Positions 25,376 through 35,586 of a DNA stretch of 64,000 nucleotides are shown piece after piece. A model generated the notes under the pieces. It searched no databases. It saw only the letters and a program-made list of their open reading frames with translations, and had not been told where the DNA came from. Made by a program: the position numbers and the translations under genes. Location: contig NC_134110.1 in NCBI RefSeq assembly GCF_040939455.1, positions 311,001 through 375,000 of the forward strand. Reading direction: 5' to 3'. Every line of letters starts with the position of its first letter. Position 1 is the stretch's first letter. The DNA comes from Microcebus murinus. Taxonomy: Eukaryota > Chordata > Mammalia > Primates > Cheirogaleidae.

Positions 25376-25620
25376 CTCAGCTGCCCCGTGCACAGGCTCA
25401 ACCGATTGGAGATCGAAGATATTCCGGGGGGGAAAAAATTCCACAAAGTTCCAAAAAGCAAAACTCGAATTTGCCACGCACGGCCTCGAACCCGAGCAGG
25501 TGGGGGCCGCGTGGGGGTCACTGGTAATCCAGAGGTGATGAGTACACGGGAGGGTGCGAGCAGGTCACGTGCAAATACCGTGCACTTGTGCACCTGCCGG
25601 TTTTGGCACCTGAAGGAGGA
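25376..25620 (+). mobile_element. Tigger-like DNA transposon fragment
   Basis: GGAGATCGAAGATATTCCGG, TTCCAAAAAGCAAAACTCGA and TAATCCAGAGGTGATGAGTA then CACGTGCAAATACC resemble the 3' part of an old pogo/Tigger-type element, with a GC-rich stretch between them. Family recalled from memory. Confidence 0.5.
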
Positions 25621-25670
25621 GGGAGCCTCCCTGGACATGGAGACCACGGGGCTTGGGGACGAGCTTTTGT

Positions 25671-25960
25671 TTATTTTTTTTGAGACAGAGTCTCGCTCTG
25701 TTGCCCAGGCCAGAGTGAGTGCCGTGGCATCAGCCTAGCTCACAGCAACCTCACACTCCTGGGCTCAAGTGATCCTCCTGCCTCAGCCTCCCGAGTAGCT
25801 GGAACTACAGGCATGCGCCACCATGCCCGGCTGATTTTTTCTATATATTTTTAGTTGGCCAATTAATTTCTTTCTATTTATAGTAGAGACGGGGTCTCGC
25901 TCTTGCTCAGGCTGGTCTCAAACTCCTGACCTCGAGCAATCCACCCGCCTCGGCCTCCCA
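25671..25960 (-). mobile_element. Alu, 5' truncated, with target-site duplication
   Basis: Antisense; stops at CGGCCTCCCA. Flanks GGGGACGAGCTTTTGT and GGGGACAAGCTTTTGT show that the truncation happened at insertion. Confidence 0.95.
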
Positions 25961-26055
25961 GGGGACAAGCTTTTGTGGACGGATTTGAGGTGAGGCCACG
26001 GGGTTGGGGCCTGGCCCAACAGGACTGGGGGGTCCTTAGAAAAAGGGGGCATTTG

Positions 26056-26384
26056 GGCCGGACGCAGTGGCTCACGCCTGTCATCCCAGCACTCTGGGAG
26101 GCCGAGGCGGGAGGATCGCTCAAGGTCAGGAGTTTGAAACCAGCCTGAGCAACAGCGAGACCCCGTCTCTACTAAAAATAGAAAGAAATTAATTGGCCAA
26201 CTAAAAAATATATAGAAAAAATGAGCCGGGCATGGTGGCGCATGCCTGTAGTCCCAGCTACTCGGGAGGCTGAGGCAGGAGGATCGCTTGAGCCCAGGAG
26301 TTTGAGGTTGCTATGAGCTAGGCTGATGCCACGGCACTCACTCTAGTCCGGGCAACAGAGTGAGACTCTGTCTCAAAAAAAAAA
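26056..26384 (+). mobile_element. Alu
   Basis: Sense copy; GGCATTTGG before and GACATTTGG after suggest the target duplication. Confidence 0.95.
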
Positions 26385-26730
26385 GGAGAGGAGGACATTT
26401 GGACGCAGGGACAGACACGCACGGAGGGAAGATGGTGCAGACCTGCAGGGCGGGCACTGCCACACGGCCACGGAGGCGGCCACCTGCCCGGGGCCACCGG
26501 TGCTGGAGGAGGCCAGCAGGGACCCTCCCCGGGGCCGTCAGTGGGAGCGGGGTGCAGCCAGCACCCTCATTTCCCGCTCTGCCCGCTGGGCTGGGAGAGG
26601 ACAAATTCCGTCACTGGAGCCGCCCTGTTGGTGGCACTTTGTCAAGGCAGCCACGGGAAGTGGGCACAGGTGGTGGCCGTGCCGGGCGGGGGTCCCGGGT
26701 GTGTGTGGGGGGGAGGGCAGCCCCGCTCAC

Positions 26731-26791
26731 CATCTGCACAATCTCCTCCAGCGTGATCTGGCTGTCACCGGGGTCCTCCTGGGTCAGGGTC
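26731..26791 (-). CDS. RASGRF1: RASGRF1 exon E17: short linker to the catalytic domain
   Basis: The 61-nt exon completes Arg and encodes TLTQEDPGDSQITLEEIVQM. The acceptor is CCCCAG and the donor GTGAGC. It is the smallest exon found. The frame is fixed by both neighbours. Confidence 0.94.
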
Positions 26792-26933
26792 CTGGGGAGG
26801 AGGGGGAAGGTGAGCCCCCGCTCCTCCCGAGAAGACCCCTGCACCCCACCAGCCCCACACGCTTGGGCTCTCAGGCCTCTCTGTGCTGGCTGGCCCCTTC
26901 TTCCTGCCGTGCTGGCCCTCTTGGCCGGACGTC

Positions 26934-27690
26934 CCTGCCTGTCAGGCTGCAGGCACGGGCAGCCTCACCCCTGGCACTGCTGGCTGGGGCTCCTCCTGCA
27001 GCCCCGGGACCCACACGGGCAGCCTCACCCCCTGGCACTGCTGGCTGGGGCTCCTCCTGCAGCCCCGGGACCGGCACGGGCAGCCTGACCCCCGGCACTG
27101 CTGGCTGGGGCTCCTCCTGCAGCCCCGGGACCGGCACGGGCAGCCTCACCCCCTGGCACTGCTGGCTGGGGCTCCTCCTGCAGCCCCGGGACCGGCACGG
27201 GCAGCCTGACCCCCTGGCACTGCTGGCTGGGGCTCCTCCTGCAGCCCCGGGACCGGCACGGGCAGCCTGACCCCCAGCACTGCTGGCTGGGGCTCCTCCT
27301 GCAGCCCCGGGACTGGCACGGGCAGCCTCACCCCCTGGCACTGCTGGCTGGGGTTCCTCCTGCAGCCCCGGGACTGGCACAGGCAGCCTGACCCCCTGGC
27401 ACTGCTGGCTGGGGTTCCTCCTGCAGCCCCGGGACTGGCACGGGCAGCCTGACCCCCTGGCACTGCTGGCTGGGGTTCCTCCTGCAGCCCCGGGACTGGC
27501 ATGGGCAGCCTCACTCCCGGCACTGCTGGCTGGGGTTCCTCCTGCAGCCCCGGGACCGGCATGGGCAGCCTCACCACCTGGCACTGCTGGCTGGGGCTCC
27601 TCCTGCAGCCCCGGGACCGGCATGGGCAGCCTCACCCCCGGCACTGCTGGCTGGGGCTCCTCCTGCAGCCCCGGGACCCGCACGGGCAGA
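26934..27690. repeat. 61-bp minisatellite in intron E16-E17
   Basis: About 12 units of TGCTGGCTGGGGCTCCTCCT + GCAGCCCCGGGACCGGCACG + GGCAGCCTCACCCCCTGGCA + C. Some units lack one or two bases. Confidence 0.95.
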
Positions 27691-27924
27691 CACGCCGCCC
27701 GGCTCCTGCGTGTATGTGGAGGGAGAGGACGCAGGGGTGCTGCCCCGCAGGCCTGTCCTTGGCCAGACGGGAGGATAGCTCCATGGCTGCAGGACCCGAG
27801 GCTGCGTTGAGTGAGGGCAGAGGAGAGGGTGCCGGCCCATGCCGGGAAATGAGGGTGGACCCTCAACATAAGGCCAAAGTGCTTCCACCCACTGGGATGC
27901 CAGAGAGCCGAGCCTGGGCACTGC

Positions 27925-28357
27925 TCCACCCTGGCACACCCTGCCTGGTGTCCCCTGCCTTAGAGGGGCCCTGTCACCTCCATCCTGGCACACCCTGCCC
28001 GGTGTCCCCTGCCTCAGAGGGACCCTGTCACCTCCACCCTGGCACACCTGCCCGGTGTCCCCTGCCCCAGAGGGGCCCTGTCACCTCCACCTTGGCACAC
28101 CCTGCCCACTGTCCCCTGCCCGAGAGGGACCCTGTCACCTCCACCCTGGCACACCCTGCCCACTGTCCCCTGCCCCAGAGGGGCCCTGTCACCTCCACCT
28201 TGGCACACCCTGCCCGGTGTCCCCTGCCCCAGAGGGGCCCTGTCACCTCCACCCTGGCACACCCTGCCCGGTGTCCCCTGCCCGAGAGGGGCCCTGTCAC
28301 CTCCACCCTGGCACACCCTGCCTGGTGTCCCCTGCCCGAGAGGGGCCCTGTCACCTC
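27925..28357. repeat. 54-bp minisatellite next to the E16 donor
   Basis: About eight units of CCACCCTGGCACACCCTGCC + CGGTGTCCCCTGCCCCAGAG + GGGCCCTGTCACCT. The array stops about 9 bp from the E16 5' splice site. Confidence 0.95.
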
Positions 28358-28366
28358 CCGGCTCAC

Positions 28367-28479
28367 CTGATGATGTTGGCGGCCGCCTTGCGCTCCTGGG
28401 TCAGGAGCTCGGGGTCATGCATCACCTCCTCCAGGAAGCTGATGACCTTGCACTTGAGCTCATCATTGGTCTCAAAGTC
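28367..28479 (-). CDS. RASGRF1: RASGRF1 exon E16: REM-like segment, end
   Basis: The 113-nt exon encodes [20 protein letters not shown] then [17 protein letters not shown] and two bases of Arg. The acceptor TGCCGGCAG and donor GTGAGC are clear. A 54-bp tandem array starts within about 10 bp of its 5' splice site. Confidence 0.95.
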
Positions 28480-28806
28480 CTGCCGGAAGATGTCCCGGGT
28501 GATGCCGGTCCCTGTTCTCCAACTGCCGGGCAGTGGCCGGGGCCAGGCCAGAGGAGGGAGCTGCAGTCTCTGTTTCTGGCTTCCCTGCCTCAGTTTCCCT
28601 CCGCTGGCTGCGTGGCAGGAACAGCCGACTCCCAGGGCCCAGAGGATCTTAGGCGAAGGCGCCGGGCAAGGCCAGGGCTGGCACTCAGCCCCCGCACCCT
28701 GGCTGGGGCTGCACGAGCCCACCTGTGCCTGCTGCAGACAGGTGGGCAGACAGCGGCCCCGGAACGACCCTATTCCCTCTGGGGCACCCGGGCAGGTCCT
28801 TCCGGA

Positions 28807-29212
28807 AATACCGTATTTTCCCGAAAATAAGACCTACCCATAAAATAAGCCCTAGAGGGATGTCTAAGCATGTGCGCCATAGAAGCCCCACCCCGAAAAT
28901 CAGCCCTAGTGACGGGCGTGGCTGCGCAGCATCTGCACAACCCGTGCGTGTCGTCGGAGCGGGAAAGAAGATGAGCAGCCCTTCTCGTCTGCCCCGTCGT
29001 GACAGCTACTGTCCCAGAGGTGACCGGAAAGGTGCGGGCAGCCCCACCAACAAGGTCGGCTCCCCCTGTCGGGTCCCGGCCATCCTGTGCATGCTGCAAG
29101 CTGAGGCTCTGAGGGGAAAATGACACGTCCCCTGAAAATAAGCCCTAGGGTGTCTTCTTGAGGGACAATAAATAGAAGGCCCTGTCTTATTTTTGAGGAG
29201 ACATGGTATGGG
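28807..29212. mobile_element. Nonautonomous Tc1/mariner-like DNA transposon, copy 1
   Basis: Ends are inverted: CCGTATTTTCCCGAAAATAAG on the left against the complement of CTTATTTTTGAGGAGACATGG on the right, both flanked by TA, the duplication expected for this superfamily. Subterminal blocks repeat AAAATAAGCCCTA. About 190 bp on the left and 90 bp on the right match copy 2 at 49485; the centres differ. No transposase frame is present. Confidence 0.75.
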
Positions 29213-29270
29213 GCGGCACAGGTGGGCCCCTGTCGGCCCTGGCTCCCTCTGCCCGGGAGGACCCGCCCAC

Positions 29271-29377
29271 CTGCGAGTGCTTGGAGACCCAGTGGCGCAG
29301 CACGTTCAGGACGCGGTTGGTGGCCGCCCTGCGGATCACAAACTCCTTGTCTCCGTTCCTCTGGTCGGGCGGGAACC
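29271..29377 (-). CDS. RASGRF1: RASGRF1 exon E15: second REM-like segment
   Basis: The 107-nt exon encodes [20 protein letters not shown] and [16 protein letters not shown]. The [12 protein letters not shown] motif resembles the second half of the REM domain of Sos-type exchange factors, which suggests that E12-E14 form an insertion into REM. The acceptor is GCCGCCAG and the donor GTGGGC. Confidence 0.95.
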
Positions 29378-29904
29378 CTGGCGGCGCAGGGCAGAGGGGA
29401 CAGAGGACACGTGAGCGGAAGAAACCGTGCGTGACCCCGGTCTGGGATCCGGCCGAGCTGGGCTGGTCCTGGCGCCCACGGCAGGGCGGAACCCCAGCTT
29501 CGGAGCCGTAGCGCAGACACCACGCGCTCCCTGTGGGCGCGGTCCACGCCTGCCTCCCCCGCGTGTTCCAGCCGTCAGGGCCTCCCCAACGGGGCGCAGG
29601 GCCACGCGGCCTCCCCAGGGACCGACCAGAGCTCTGGGGGGGGGCCCACTCCAGCCCGGCAGGGGGTCCCCAAGGCTGCTGGAGGAAGAGTTTGGGGTGC
29701 GGTGGGTGGCAGACCGAGGGCAGGGCGTGGCCGGAGACGTGGCCGCTCTCAGAGCGAGCGGTGGAGTGGGGGGACTTTGTCCCACGCGGTGGCCCTGGCC
29801 GCAGTTTGGGGTTCAGGCCTGCGTGTGACTGGCGCCCCCACCAGCACAGGGACATGGGGGACCCGGCCCCTCTGCAGTGGGAGGGGTGCCAAGGCGACAG
29901 TGAC

Positions 29905-30358
29905 AGCGTGGGTAGGTGGGGCGGGGAGGGGGTGTGGGTGTGGCTGGGAGGGGGGTGGGTGGGGCGGGGAGGGGGTGGGTGGGGCCAGGAGGGGTGTGGG
30001 TGGGGCCAGGAGGGGGGGTGGGGGAGGAGGGGGGTGTGGCCGGGAGGGGGGTGGGTGGGTTGGGGAGGGGGGTGGGTGTGGCCAGGAGGGGGTGGGTCGA
30101 GGAGGGGGTGTGGGTGGGGCAGGGAGGGGGTGGGTGGGGGAGGGGGTGTGGGTGGGGCCGGGAGATGGGTGGGTGGGTTGGGGAGGGGGTGTGGGTGTGG
30201 CCAGGAGGGGGTGGGTTGAGGAGGGGGTGTGGGTGGGGCCGAGAGGGGTGTGGGTGGGGCCGGGAGGGGGGTGGGGCTGGGAGGGGGGGTGGGGCAGGGA
30301 GGGGTTGTGGGTGGGGCCGAGAGGGGTGTGGGTGGGGCAGGGAGGGGGGTGGGCGGTG
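29905..30358. repeat. G-rich minisatellite in intron E14-E15
   Basis: Irregular units of GGGTGGGTGGGGCCGGGAGG type over 450 bp, strongly G-rich on the plus strand, so C-rich in the transcript. Confidence 0.93.
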
Positions 30359-30658
30359 CTACCAGGAGGTGCCTGTGCGTTGGCGGGCGCCCGCCCTAGA
30401 CACCCGCGGCAGGTCCTCAGGGTGACCTGCCATCATGCGCCACGGGGGGTGGGGTAGGGAGGGGCATGGGTGGGTGGGGGAGGGGGATGGGGAGGGGGTG
30501 GGTGGGGTGGGGTGGGGTGGGGAGGGGGGTGGGTGGGAGGTGCTACCAGGACCCGCCTGCGCGTTGGCGGCGCCCTGGACACCCGGCGGCAGGTCCTCGG
30601 GGTCACCTGCCGTCACCTGCCACAGCGAGGCTGCCCTCGGACGGCCCGCGCCACGCAC
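30356..30658. repeat. Duplicated ~85-bp block around a G-rich spacer
   Basis: GTGCTACCAGGAGGTGCCTG at 30355 and GTGCTACCAGGACCCGCCTG at 30540 open two related blocks (both contain ACACCCG and GGCAGGTCCTC), separated by GGGGTGGGTGGGG repeats. The second block runs to the E14 donor. Confidence 0.85.
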
Positions 30659-30829
30659 CTGCGCTGGCCAGCGACATGCGCCGGTACTTCTCCTTGTTGG
30701 GGCCGCCCTCGTTGGCTCCCGCGGTGGCGATGGCGAAGGCGGAGGCGGCCGACAAGGCACTGCGGTTGCTGTCCAGCTCGCGGCAGGAGGTCATGACCAC
30801 GCCGTTGTTGTAGGAGAACAGCGGGAGCT
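30659..30829 (-). CDS. RASGRF1: RASGRF1 exon E14: linker with RRMS phosphorylation site
   Basis: The 171-nt exon encodes ELPLFSYNNGVVMTSCRELD, SNRSALSAASAFAIATAG and ANEGGPNKEKYRRMSLASA. RRMS is the classic PKA consensus and corresponds to the regulatory serine known in rodent Ras-GRF1 (Ser916), which increases activity. The acceptor is CGCAG and the donor GTGCGT. Confidence 0.95.
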
Positions 30830-30974
30830 CTGCGGGCGCGACGCACGAAGGCGCTCAGCCCGCCCCGGCCCGGGCTGCGAGCGAGCCCAGGTGCAGCGAA
30901 CAGGTGACCCGGCCGAGGCCTGACACCCGCCCGCAGTGCCCACCGACAGGTCAAGACAGGGCACGGCGGGTCGC

Positions 30975-31195
30975 AGAGAGAGCACTGCACTGGGAGTCCA
31001 TCCACCCTGCTGAAATTCCCCCGAACCCTTCCTCACTGTGTGACCTTGGGTAAGTTGCTTAACCTCTCTGAGTCTCAGTGATCCCCTCTGGGTAACAGGG
31101 GCAATGCCTACTCAGGAGGTGGATACACAGATTACAGGAGATAAGTAGAGGCAAGGACTTTGTGTTTGATGAAAAGCTGTATAAATGCTATGGAA
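30975..31195 (+). mobile_element. MIR
   Basis: CACTGTGTGACCTTGGGTAA, TTAACCTCTCTGAGTCTCAG and the GGGTAACAGGGGCAATGCC segment match the MIR core and 3' part. Confidence 0.85.
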
Positions 31196-31208
31196 TATCA
31201 TTGCTATT

Positions 31209-31536
31209 AATGACAGATTTTTTTTTTTGAGACAGAGTCTCACTCTGTTGCCCGGGCTAGAGTGCCGTGGCGTCAGCCGCTCACAGCAACCTCAAACTCC
31301 TGGGCTCAAGCGATCCTCCTGCCTCAGCCTCCCGAGTAGCTGGGACTACAGGCATGCGCCACCATGCCCGGATAATTTTTTCTATATATTTTTAGTTGGC
31401 CAATTAATTTCTATTTTATAGTAGTGAAGGGGTCTCGCTCTTGCTCAGGCTGGTTTTGAATTCCAGACCTTGAGCGATCCTCCCGCCTCAGCCTCCCAGA
31501 GTGCTGGGATTACAGGCGTGAGCCACCGCGCCCGGA
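31209..31536 (-). mobile_element. Alu
   Basis: Full-length antisense copy inserted at the end of the MIR. Confidence 0.95.
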
Positions 31537-31699
31537 CTGATAGATTTTCTTTTTTTGGTAGTGGTAATCACGGCATAAACGACTCCGGGAGCCTTCAGTT
31601 TCCTCCTGCGAGTCTCTGGAGAGCAGCCCGCACTCAGGACACAGCGTTGGCACTCGCGCCGCGAGGCACAAATAATTCACCCGAAAGACGCAAAGCTCA

Positions 31700-32320
31700 A
31701 TTCTGAAACCCGGCTCTGCGCAGGGCGGTTCTGCGCGTCTGAGACGCTGCGAGGCGGCCGCAGCGCTCGGGGCAGTTTCTCTCTGAGGCCGGGGACCCGC
31801 CACCCACCCGGTTTCTTCTGAGGGCCGGGGCCGTGGGACCCGGGGCGCAGCGGCCCCTCGAGCGCGGAGCGGGACGGCGGCGCCAGGAGCGCAGGGGCGC
31901 GATGGGACCCGAACCCCAGCACAGCTTCACCAGGACCCTCCCGGACCAGGGTCCGAGCTGTCGGGGTAGCGTCACGCCGCGCAGGGTCACTTCCCTCCCT
32001 GGGGACCGGCCCTTGTGCCGCGTTGCGGGTGGCGCGAGGGCCTGGCACGGAGCCACGCGGGGCCCCAGCAAAACGCCACCGGCACAGCGGGGCGCCCGGG
32101 GACGCGCCCCAAGTGCCCGCCCCACTGCGCGCCCGAGCGGGGCTCAGTGCGTGGGCGACGGCGGGACCCACCCAGCGCGGCCCCGGCACCCACATGCGCT
32201 CGGGGTCCCGAGACCTCAGAGTGGCCGCTGCTCTCTGGGGTCACCCCCGCGGCGTGCCGGGGACACCCCTCCTGCTTCTACTCGATGCGCCCCAGCCCTC
32301 CCCGGCGTCGGGGACCCACC
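31700..32320. other. CpG-dense block in intron E13-E14, candidate CpG island
   Basis: Dense CG dinucleotides (for example GAGGCGGCCGCAGCGCTCGG and GCGGAGCGGGACGGCGGCG) run up to the E13 donor, unlike the CpG-poor surroundings. No TATA box or supported exon was seen. It could be a methylated GC-rich stretch rather than a promoter. Confidence 0.45.
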
Positions 32321-32445
32321 TGAAGAGTTTTTGCTTCTGACGGACTTTGGTGTCGTGGGGGACTTGGTGGGTGACGTTTCAGCATCACCGTCGTCACTCT
32401 GGTTTTGATCGGTGTCCGATTCTTCCCTCACGGAGACTTCTGAGC
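32320..32445 (-). CDS. RASGRF1: RASGRF1 exon E13: acidic/PEST-like linker
   Basis: The 126-nt exon encodes SSEVSVREESDTDQNQSDDG and DAETSPTKSPTTPKSVRSKN. The start was set at GCTCAGAAG because it restores the recalled human SSEVS. A second AG six bases on (CAG/GCTCAG) would remove two serines and keep frame. TSPTKSPTTP holds several Ser/Thr-Pro kinase sites. The donor is GTGGGT, and the right half of the adjacent intron is CpG-rich. Confidence 0.92.
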
Positions 32446-32810
32446 CTGGGTGGAAGAAAGGGAATTAATTTTATTTTTCTCTTTATTTTACTCACCGATT
32501 TTAAAATTCTACGCCTATAATTTTCCGACGCCCGAACAGAACAAATCTGGGCTGTGCAGACGGAAGGAAGCGTAAAGGCTCTCTTTGCTGCAGGACTTAT
32601 CAGAACCTTTCACGGCTAATTAATGCCCAGGGTGGCTTTTGCCCTGCGGGGGGCTTCTCAGACCTTAACGGAAGTACCTGGCGTCCTTGCTAGAAACACA
32701 AGACCTCTGTCCCCAGCCTGGGGGGCGGGGGGCACGAGGAGCAGCCCGAGGCCCCCGCTGGGGGTGGGGAGGTTGAGGCCGGAGCGGCTGCGCCCCGCAC
32801 GTCCACTCAC
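32446..32810 (-). other. Intron E12-E13
   Basis: 365 bp. The E13-proximal part is AT-rich (TTTTATTTTTCTCTTTATTT-like) and the E12-proximal part is GC-rich. No element was recognised. Confidence 0.6.
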
Positions 32811-33184
32811 TCGGCTTGCCGGGCGCCGCGGGGTCCTCGGGCTTCTCAGGCGCGGCGTCGCCCTCGTCGGGAATCTTGCTGGCGAAGCCGCCGGACACGT
32901 AGAGTTTGCTGGTGTCCAGCGCGGCCTTGCCGAAGGGCGACATGGCCGAGTAGACGCCGGCGTAGCCGTTGGAGCTGCAGCTGAGCGCGGCCAGGTCCAG
33001 CGCCTTCCCGCCCGTGATGATGGGGATGTTCAGCGAGAGCTTGCGCCGGCGGCTGGGCGACGACGTCTTGGCGAGGGACAGCGGCGGCGGCGAGGAGAAC
33101 TTGCGCGTGGCGCGGGGGGACTTGGGGGGCTCCCCGTACAGGAGCTTGTTGTTCTGGCCGCTGGCGAACAGCAGCTCCAGCGAC
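32811..33184 (-). CDS. RASGRF1: RASGRF1 exon E12: Ser/Pro/Arg-rich linker
   Basis: The largest exon here (374 nt) runs from [20 protein letters not shown] through [29 protein letters not shown] and [11 protein letters not shown] to [13 protein letters not shown] plus one base. RRRKLS is a basophilic-kinase type site, and the C-terminal acidic/proline stretch is PEST-like. The sequence has VYSAMSPF where I recall MYSAMSPF in human. The donor is GTGAGT. The exon is CpG-rich. Confidence 0.94.
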
Positions 33185-33911
33185 CTGCGCGGGGGGGAGG
33201 GGGGGAGCGGGACGGGACGGTCGTGGGGAGGCCGGTGGCCTGTGTCCGGCGGGGCGCAGGGGCGCAGCCGGGGCGCCCCGTTCCCTGGAGCTGAGCCTCC
33301 GCGCAGAGTGGACAGTGGCGCAGGGCCGAGGGTAGGAACGGCGCGTGTTCTGCCCACAGGGGTTTGCGCAGGGACTTTGGGGGTTCGGCCGCAGCATCTG
33401 ACCCGAAGTGCTAGAGCCCCCCCCAACCTGCAGCTTGAGAGACCCCTCCCACCCCACGCAGGCCCCTCCCACCTGCGCACGCTGACCGCGTCCTCCGCGG
33501 ATGGGGAAGCTGAGCCCGGGCACAGGGAGTGGCGCATGTAACGTCTCCCACACTAAACCCGCGTCCCTACATCCCCCCACGGCCTCGCGTGCAGACTTGG
33601 GGGGCATGATCTGAAAGTGGGGTGTCCCAGCAGCCTGGGTCCCGCCCGCTTCCGGCAGGGCCCACCCGCCTCGGAGCCCGGCAGGAGATAGAAGATACGT
33701 CCTCACAGCGCAAACCACGCCCCGCGCTGCGCCCCACGTCCCCCACGCTCTGTGCTCCTCACGGGCAGGCTTGCTCCTGGGGGGCAGGCAGTGCGCACCC
33801 CAGCACCCCAGCTCCTCCCGGGCCCCCGGCTGCCCCCGCTGCAGAGCTCGGCCTCCCTCAGTCCGGCAGGTGTGTGTGTGTTGGGGGTGGGGCGGGGCGG
33901 GGCGCAGGCAC
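33185..33911 (-). other. Intron E11-E12
   Basis: 727 bp, GC-rich and without recognisable repeats. The part next to E12 has several CpGs. No alternative first exon could be supported. Confidence 0.55.
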
Positions 33912-34160
33912 CTGGCGGGGATGGCGCTGATGGGCTTCTTGTAGATGGTGATGAGCTTGTCCAGCACCACCACGGCGGTGGTGAAGACGCGGTAGGAGTG
34001 CAGGAAGGTGTTGAGGAAGTCGATGCTCAGGAAGCGCAGGTCGGTCAGCCGCTCGAGCAGCCGCTCCACGCTGGCGTAGCGGATCTGCAGCACCTTGCAG
34101 GAGTTCATGGTCTTGCTGAAGCGGATGTCCACGTCGTCGCAGTACAGGGAGGCGTCGGAC
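33912..34160 (-). CDS. RASGRF1: RASGRF1 exon E11: REM (RasGEF N-terminal) domain, first part
   Basis: The 249-nt exon encodes [20 protein letters not shown] and the REM helices [20 protein letters not shown] and [15 protein letters not shown] up to PISAIPA. The acceptor is CGCCCAG and the donor GTGCCT. The REM region buttresses the catalytic hairpin of Ras exchange factors. Confidence 0.95.
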
Positions 34161-34421
34161 CTGGGCGGGAGGGCGCAGAGGTGTCAAGGGCCTGAGGGTG
34201 TCCGAGCCCCTGGCGTCCTTCCCCCAGGTGGCTCTCTGAGGTGTCACCGTGTCCCGTAGGTGGCACCAGCAGCCAAGGACAAGGGGGGCTCGAGGGGACA
34301 TTGGAAGAAGGGGCTGCAACCGCCTCTTCCCAACACCCCGAAACCCGGAGTTAGAGAACCCTCTGTTCTAGAACCAGTACGAGAAACACCGGAGAAAGAT
34401 CACACACTAAACACCGTGTGA

Positions 34422-34668
34422 GGCTGGGCACGCAGTGGCTCACGCCTGTCATCCCGGCACTCTGGGAGGCCGAGGCGGGAGGATCGCTCAAGGTCAGGAG
34501 TTCAAGACCAGCCTGAGCAAGAGCGAGACCCCGTCTCTGCTAAAAATAGAAAGAAATTAATTGGACAACTAAAAATATATAGAAAAAATTAGCCGGGCAT
34601 GGTGCCGCATGCCTGTAGTCCCAGCTACCCGGGAGGCTGAGGCAGGAGGATCCCTTGAGCCCAGGAGT
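34422..34668 (+). mobile_element. Alu, 5' part (host of the L1)
   Basis: Starts GGCTGGGCACGCAGTGGCTC and runs to the right arm, where the L1 interrupts it. Confidence 0.95.
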
Positions 34669-35488
34669 TTTTTTTTTTTTTTTTTAATTAATTAATTAAT
34701 TTTTTAATTTCGGCATATTATGGTGGTACAGATGTTAAGGTTTCAATAAATGCCCATTTCCCCCCCCCAAGTCTGAGTCTCCATCATGACCATCCCCCAG
34801 ATGGTGCACATCTCACTCATTATGTATGTATATACCCGCCCCCCTCCCCCCTCCCACCTGCCCAGTACCCAATTAATGTAGTACCTATGTGACCACTTAG
34901 GTGCTGTTCAGTTAATACCAGTTTGCTGGAGAATATATCTGGTGCTTGTTTTTCCATTCTTGGGAAACTTCACTTAATAGTATGGGTTCCAGCTCTAACC
35001 AGGAAAATATAAGATGTGCTATATCACCATTGTTTCTTAGAGCTGAATAGTACTCCATGGTATACATATACCACATTTTATTAATCCACTCTTGGATTGA
35101 TGGGCACTTGGGCTGTTTCCACAGCCTTGCAATTATGAATTGTGCTGCTATAAACATTCGAGTGCAGGTGTCTTTTTTGTAGAGCGTCATTGGATCTTTT
35201 GGGTAGATGCCCAGCAATGGGATTGCTGGATCAAATGGTAGATTCACTTGTATCACTTTAAGGTATCTCCATATTGCTTTCCACAGAGGTTGAACTAGTT
35301 TGCAGTCCCACCAGCAGTGTAGGAGTGTTCCTCTCTCTCCGCAACCACGTCAGCATTTATTGTTTGGAGACTTTTTGATAAAGGCCATTCTCACTGGGGT
35401 TAAGTGATATCTCAGTGTGGTTTTGATTTGCATTTTCCTGATGATTAGAGATGTTGAGCATTTTTTCATATGTTTGTTGGCCATTCTT
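34669..35488 (-). mobile_element. 5'-truncated L1 inserted into an Alu
   Basis: About 820 bp. The minus strand encodes the C-terminus of L1 ORF2 (NLPFDPAIPLLGIYPKD, MWYMYTMEYYSALRNN) followed by a short 3'UTR and poly(A), seen as T-run plus TTAA repeats on the plus strand. It is flanked by CTTGAGCCCAGGAGT (34654-34668) and CTTGAACCCAGGAGT (35489-35503), a 15-bp target-site duplication within the host Alu. The element is dead by truncation. Confidence 0.95.
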
Positions 35489-35586
35489 CTTGAACCCAGG
35501 AGTCTGAGGTTGCTGTGAGCGAGGCTGATGCCATGGCACTCACTCTAGCCCGGGCAACACAGTGAGACTCCGTCTCAAAAAAACAA
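35489..35586 (+). mobile_element. Alu, 3' part (host of the L1)
   Basis: Resumes GAACCCAGGAGTCTGAGGTT and ends in CTCAAAAAAAC, completing the copy begun at 34422. Confidence 0.95.

Noticed and set aside
29533..30457. Long Gly/Val/Trp-rich plus-strand frames
   Set aside because: They are the G-rich minisatellite read in several frames, with no start context or family similarity.
33184..33912. Assignment to RASGRF2 instead of RASGRF1
   Set aside because: Linker wording [11 protein letters not shown] and catalytic [11 protein letters not shown] differ from RASGRF2 as I recall it, while all joined exons follow RASGRF1.
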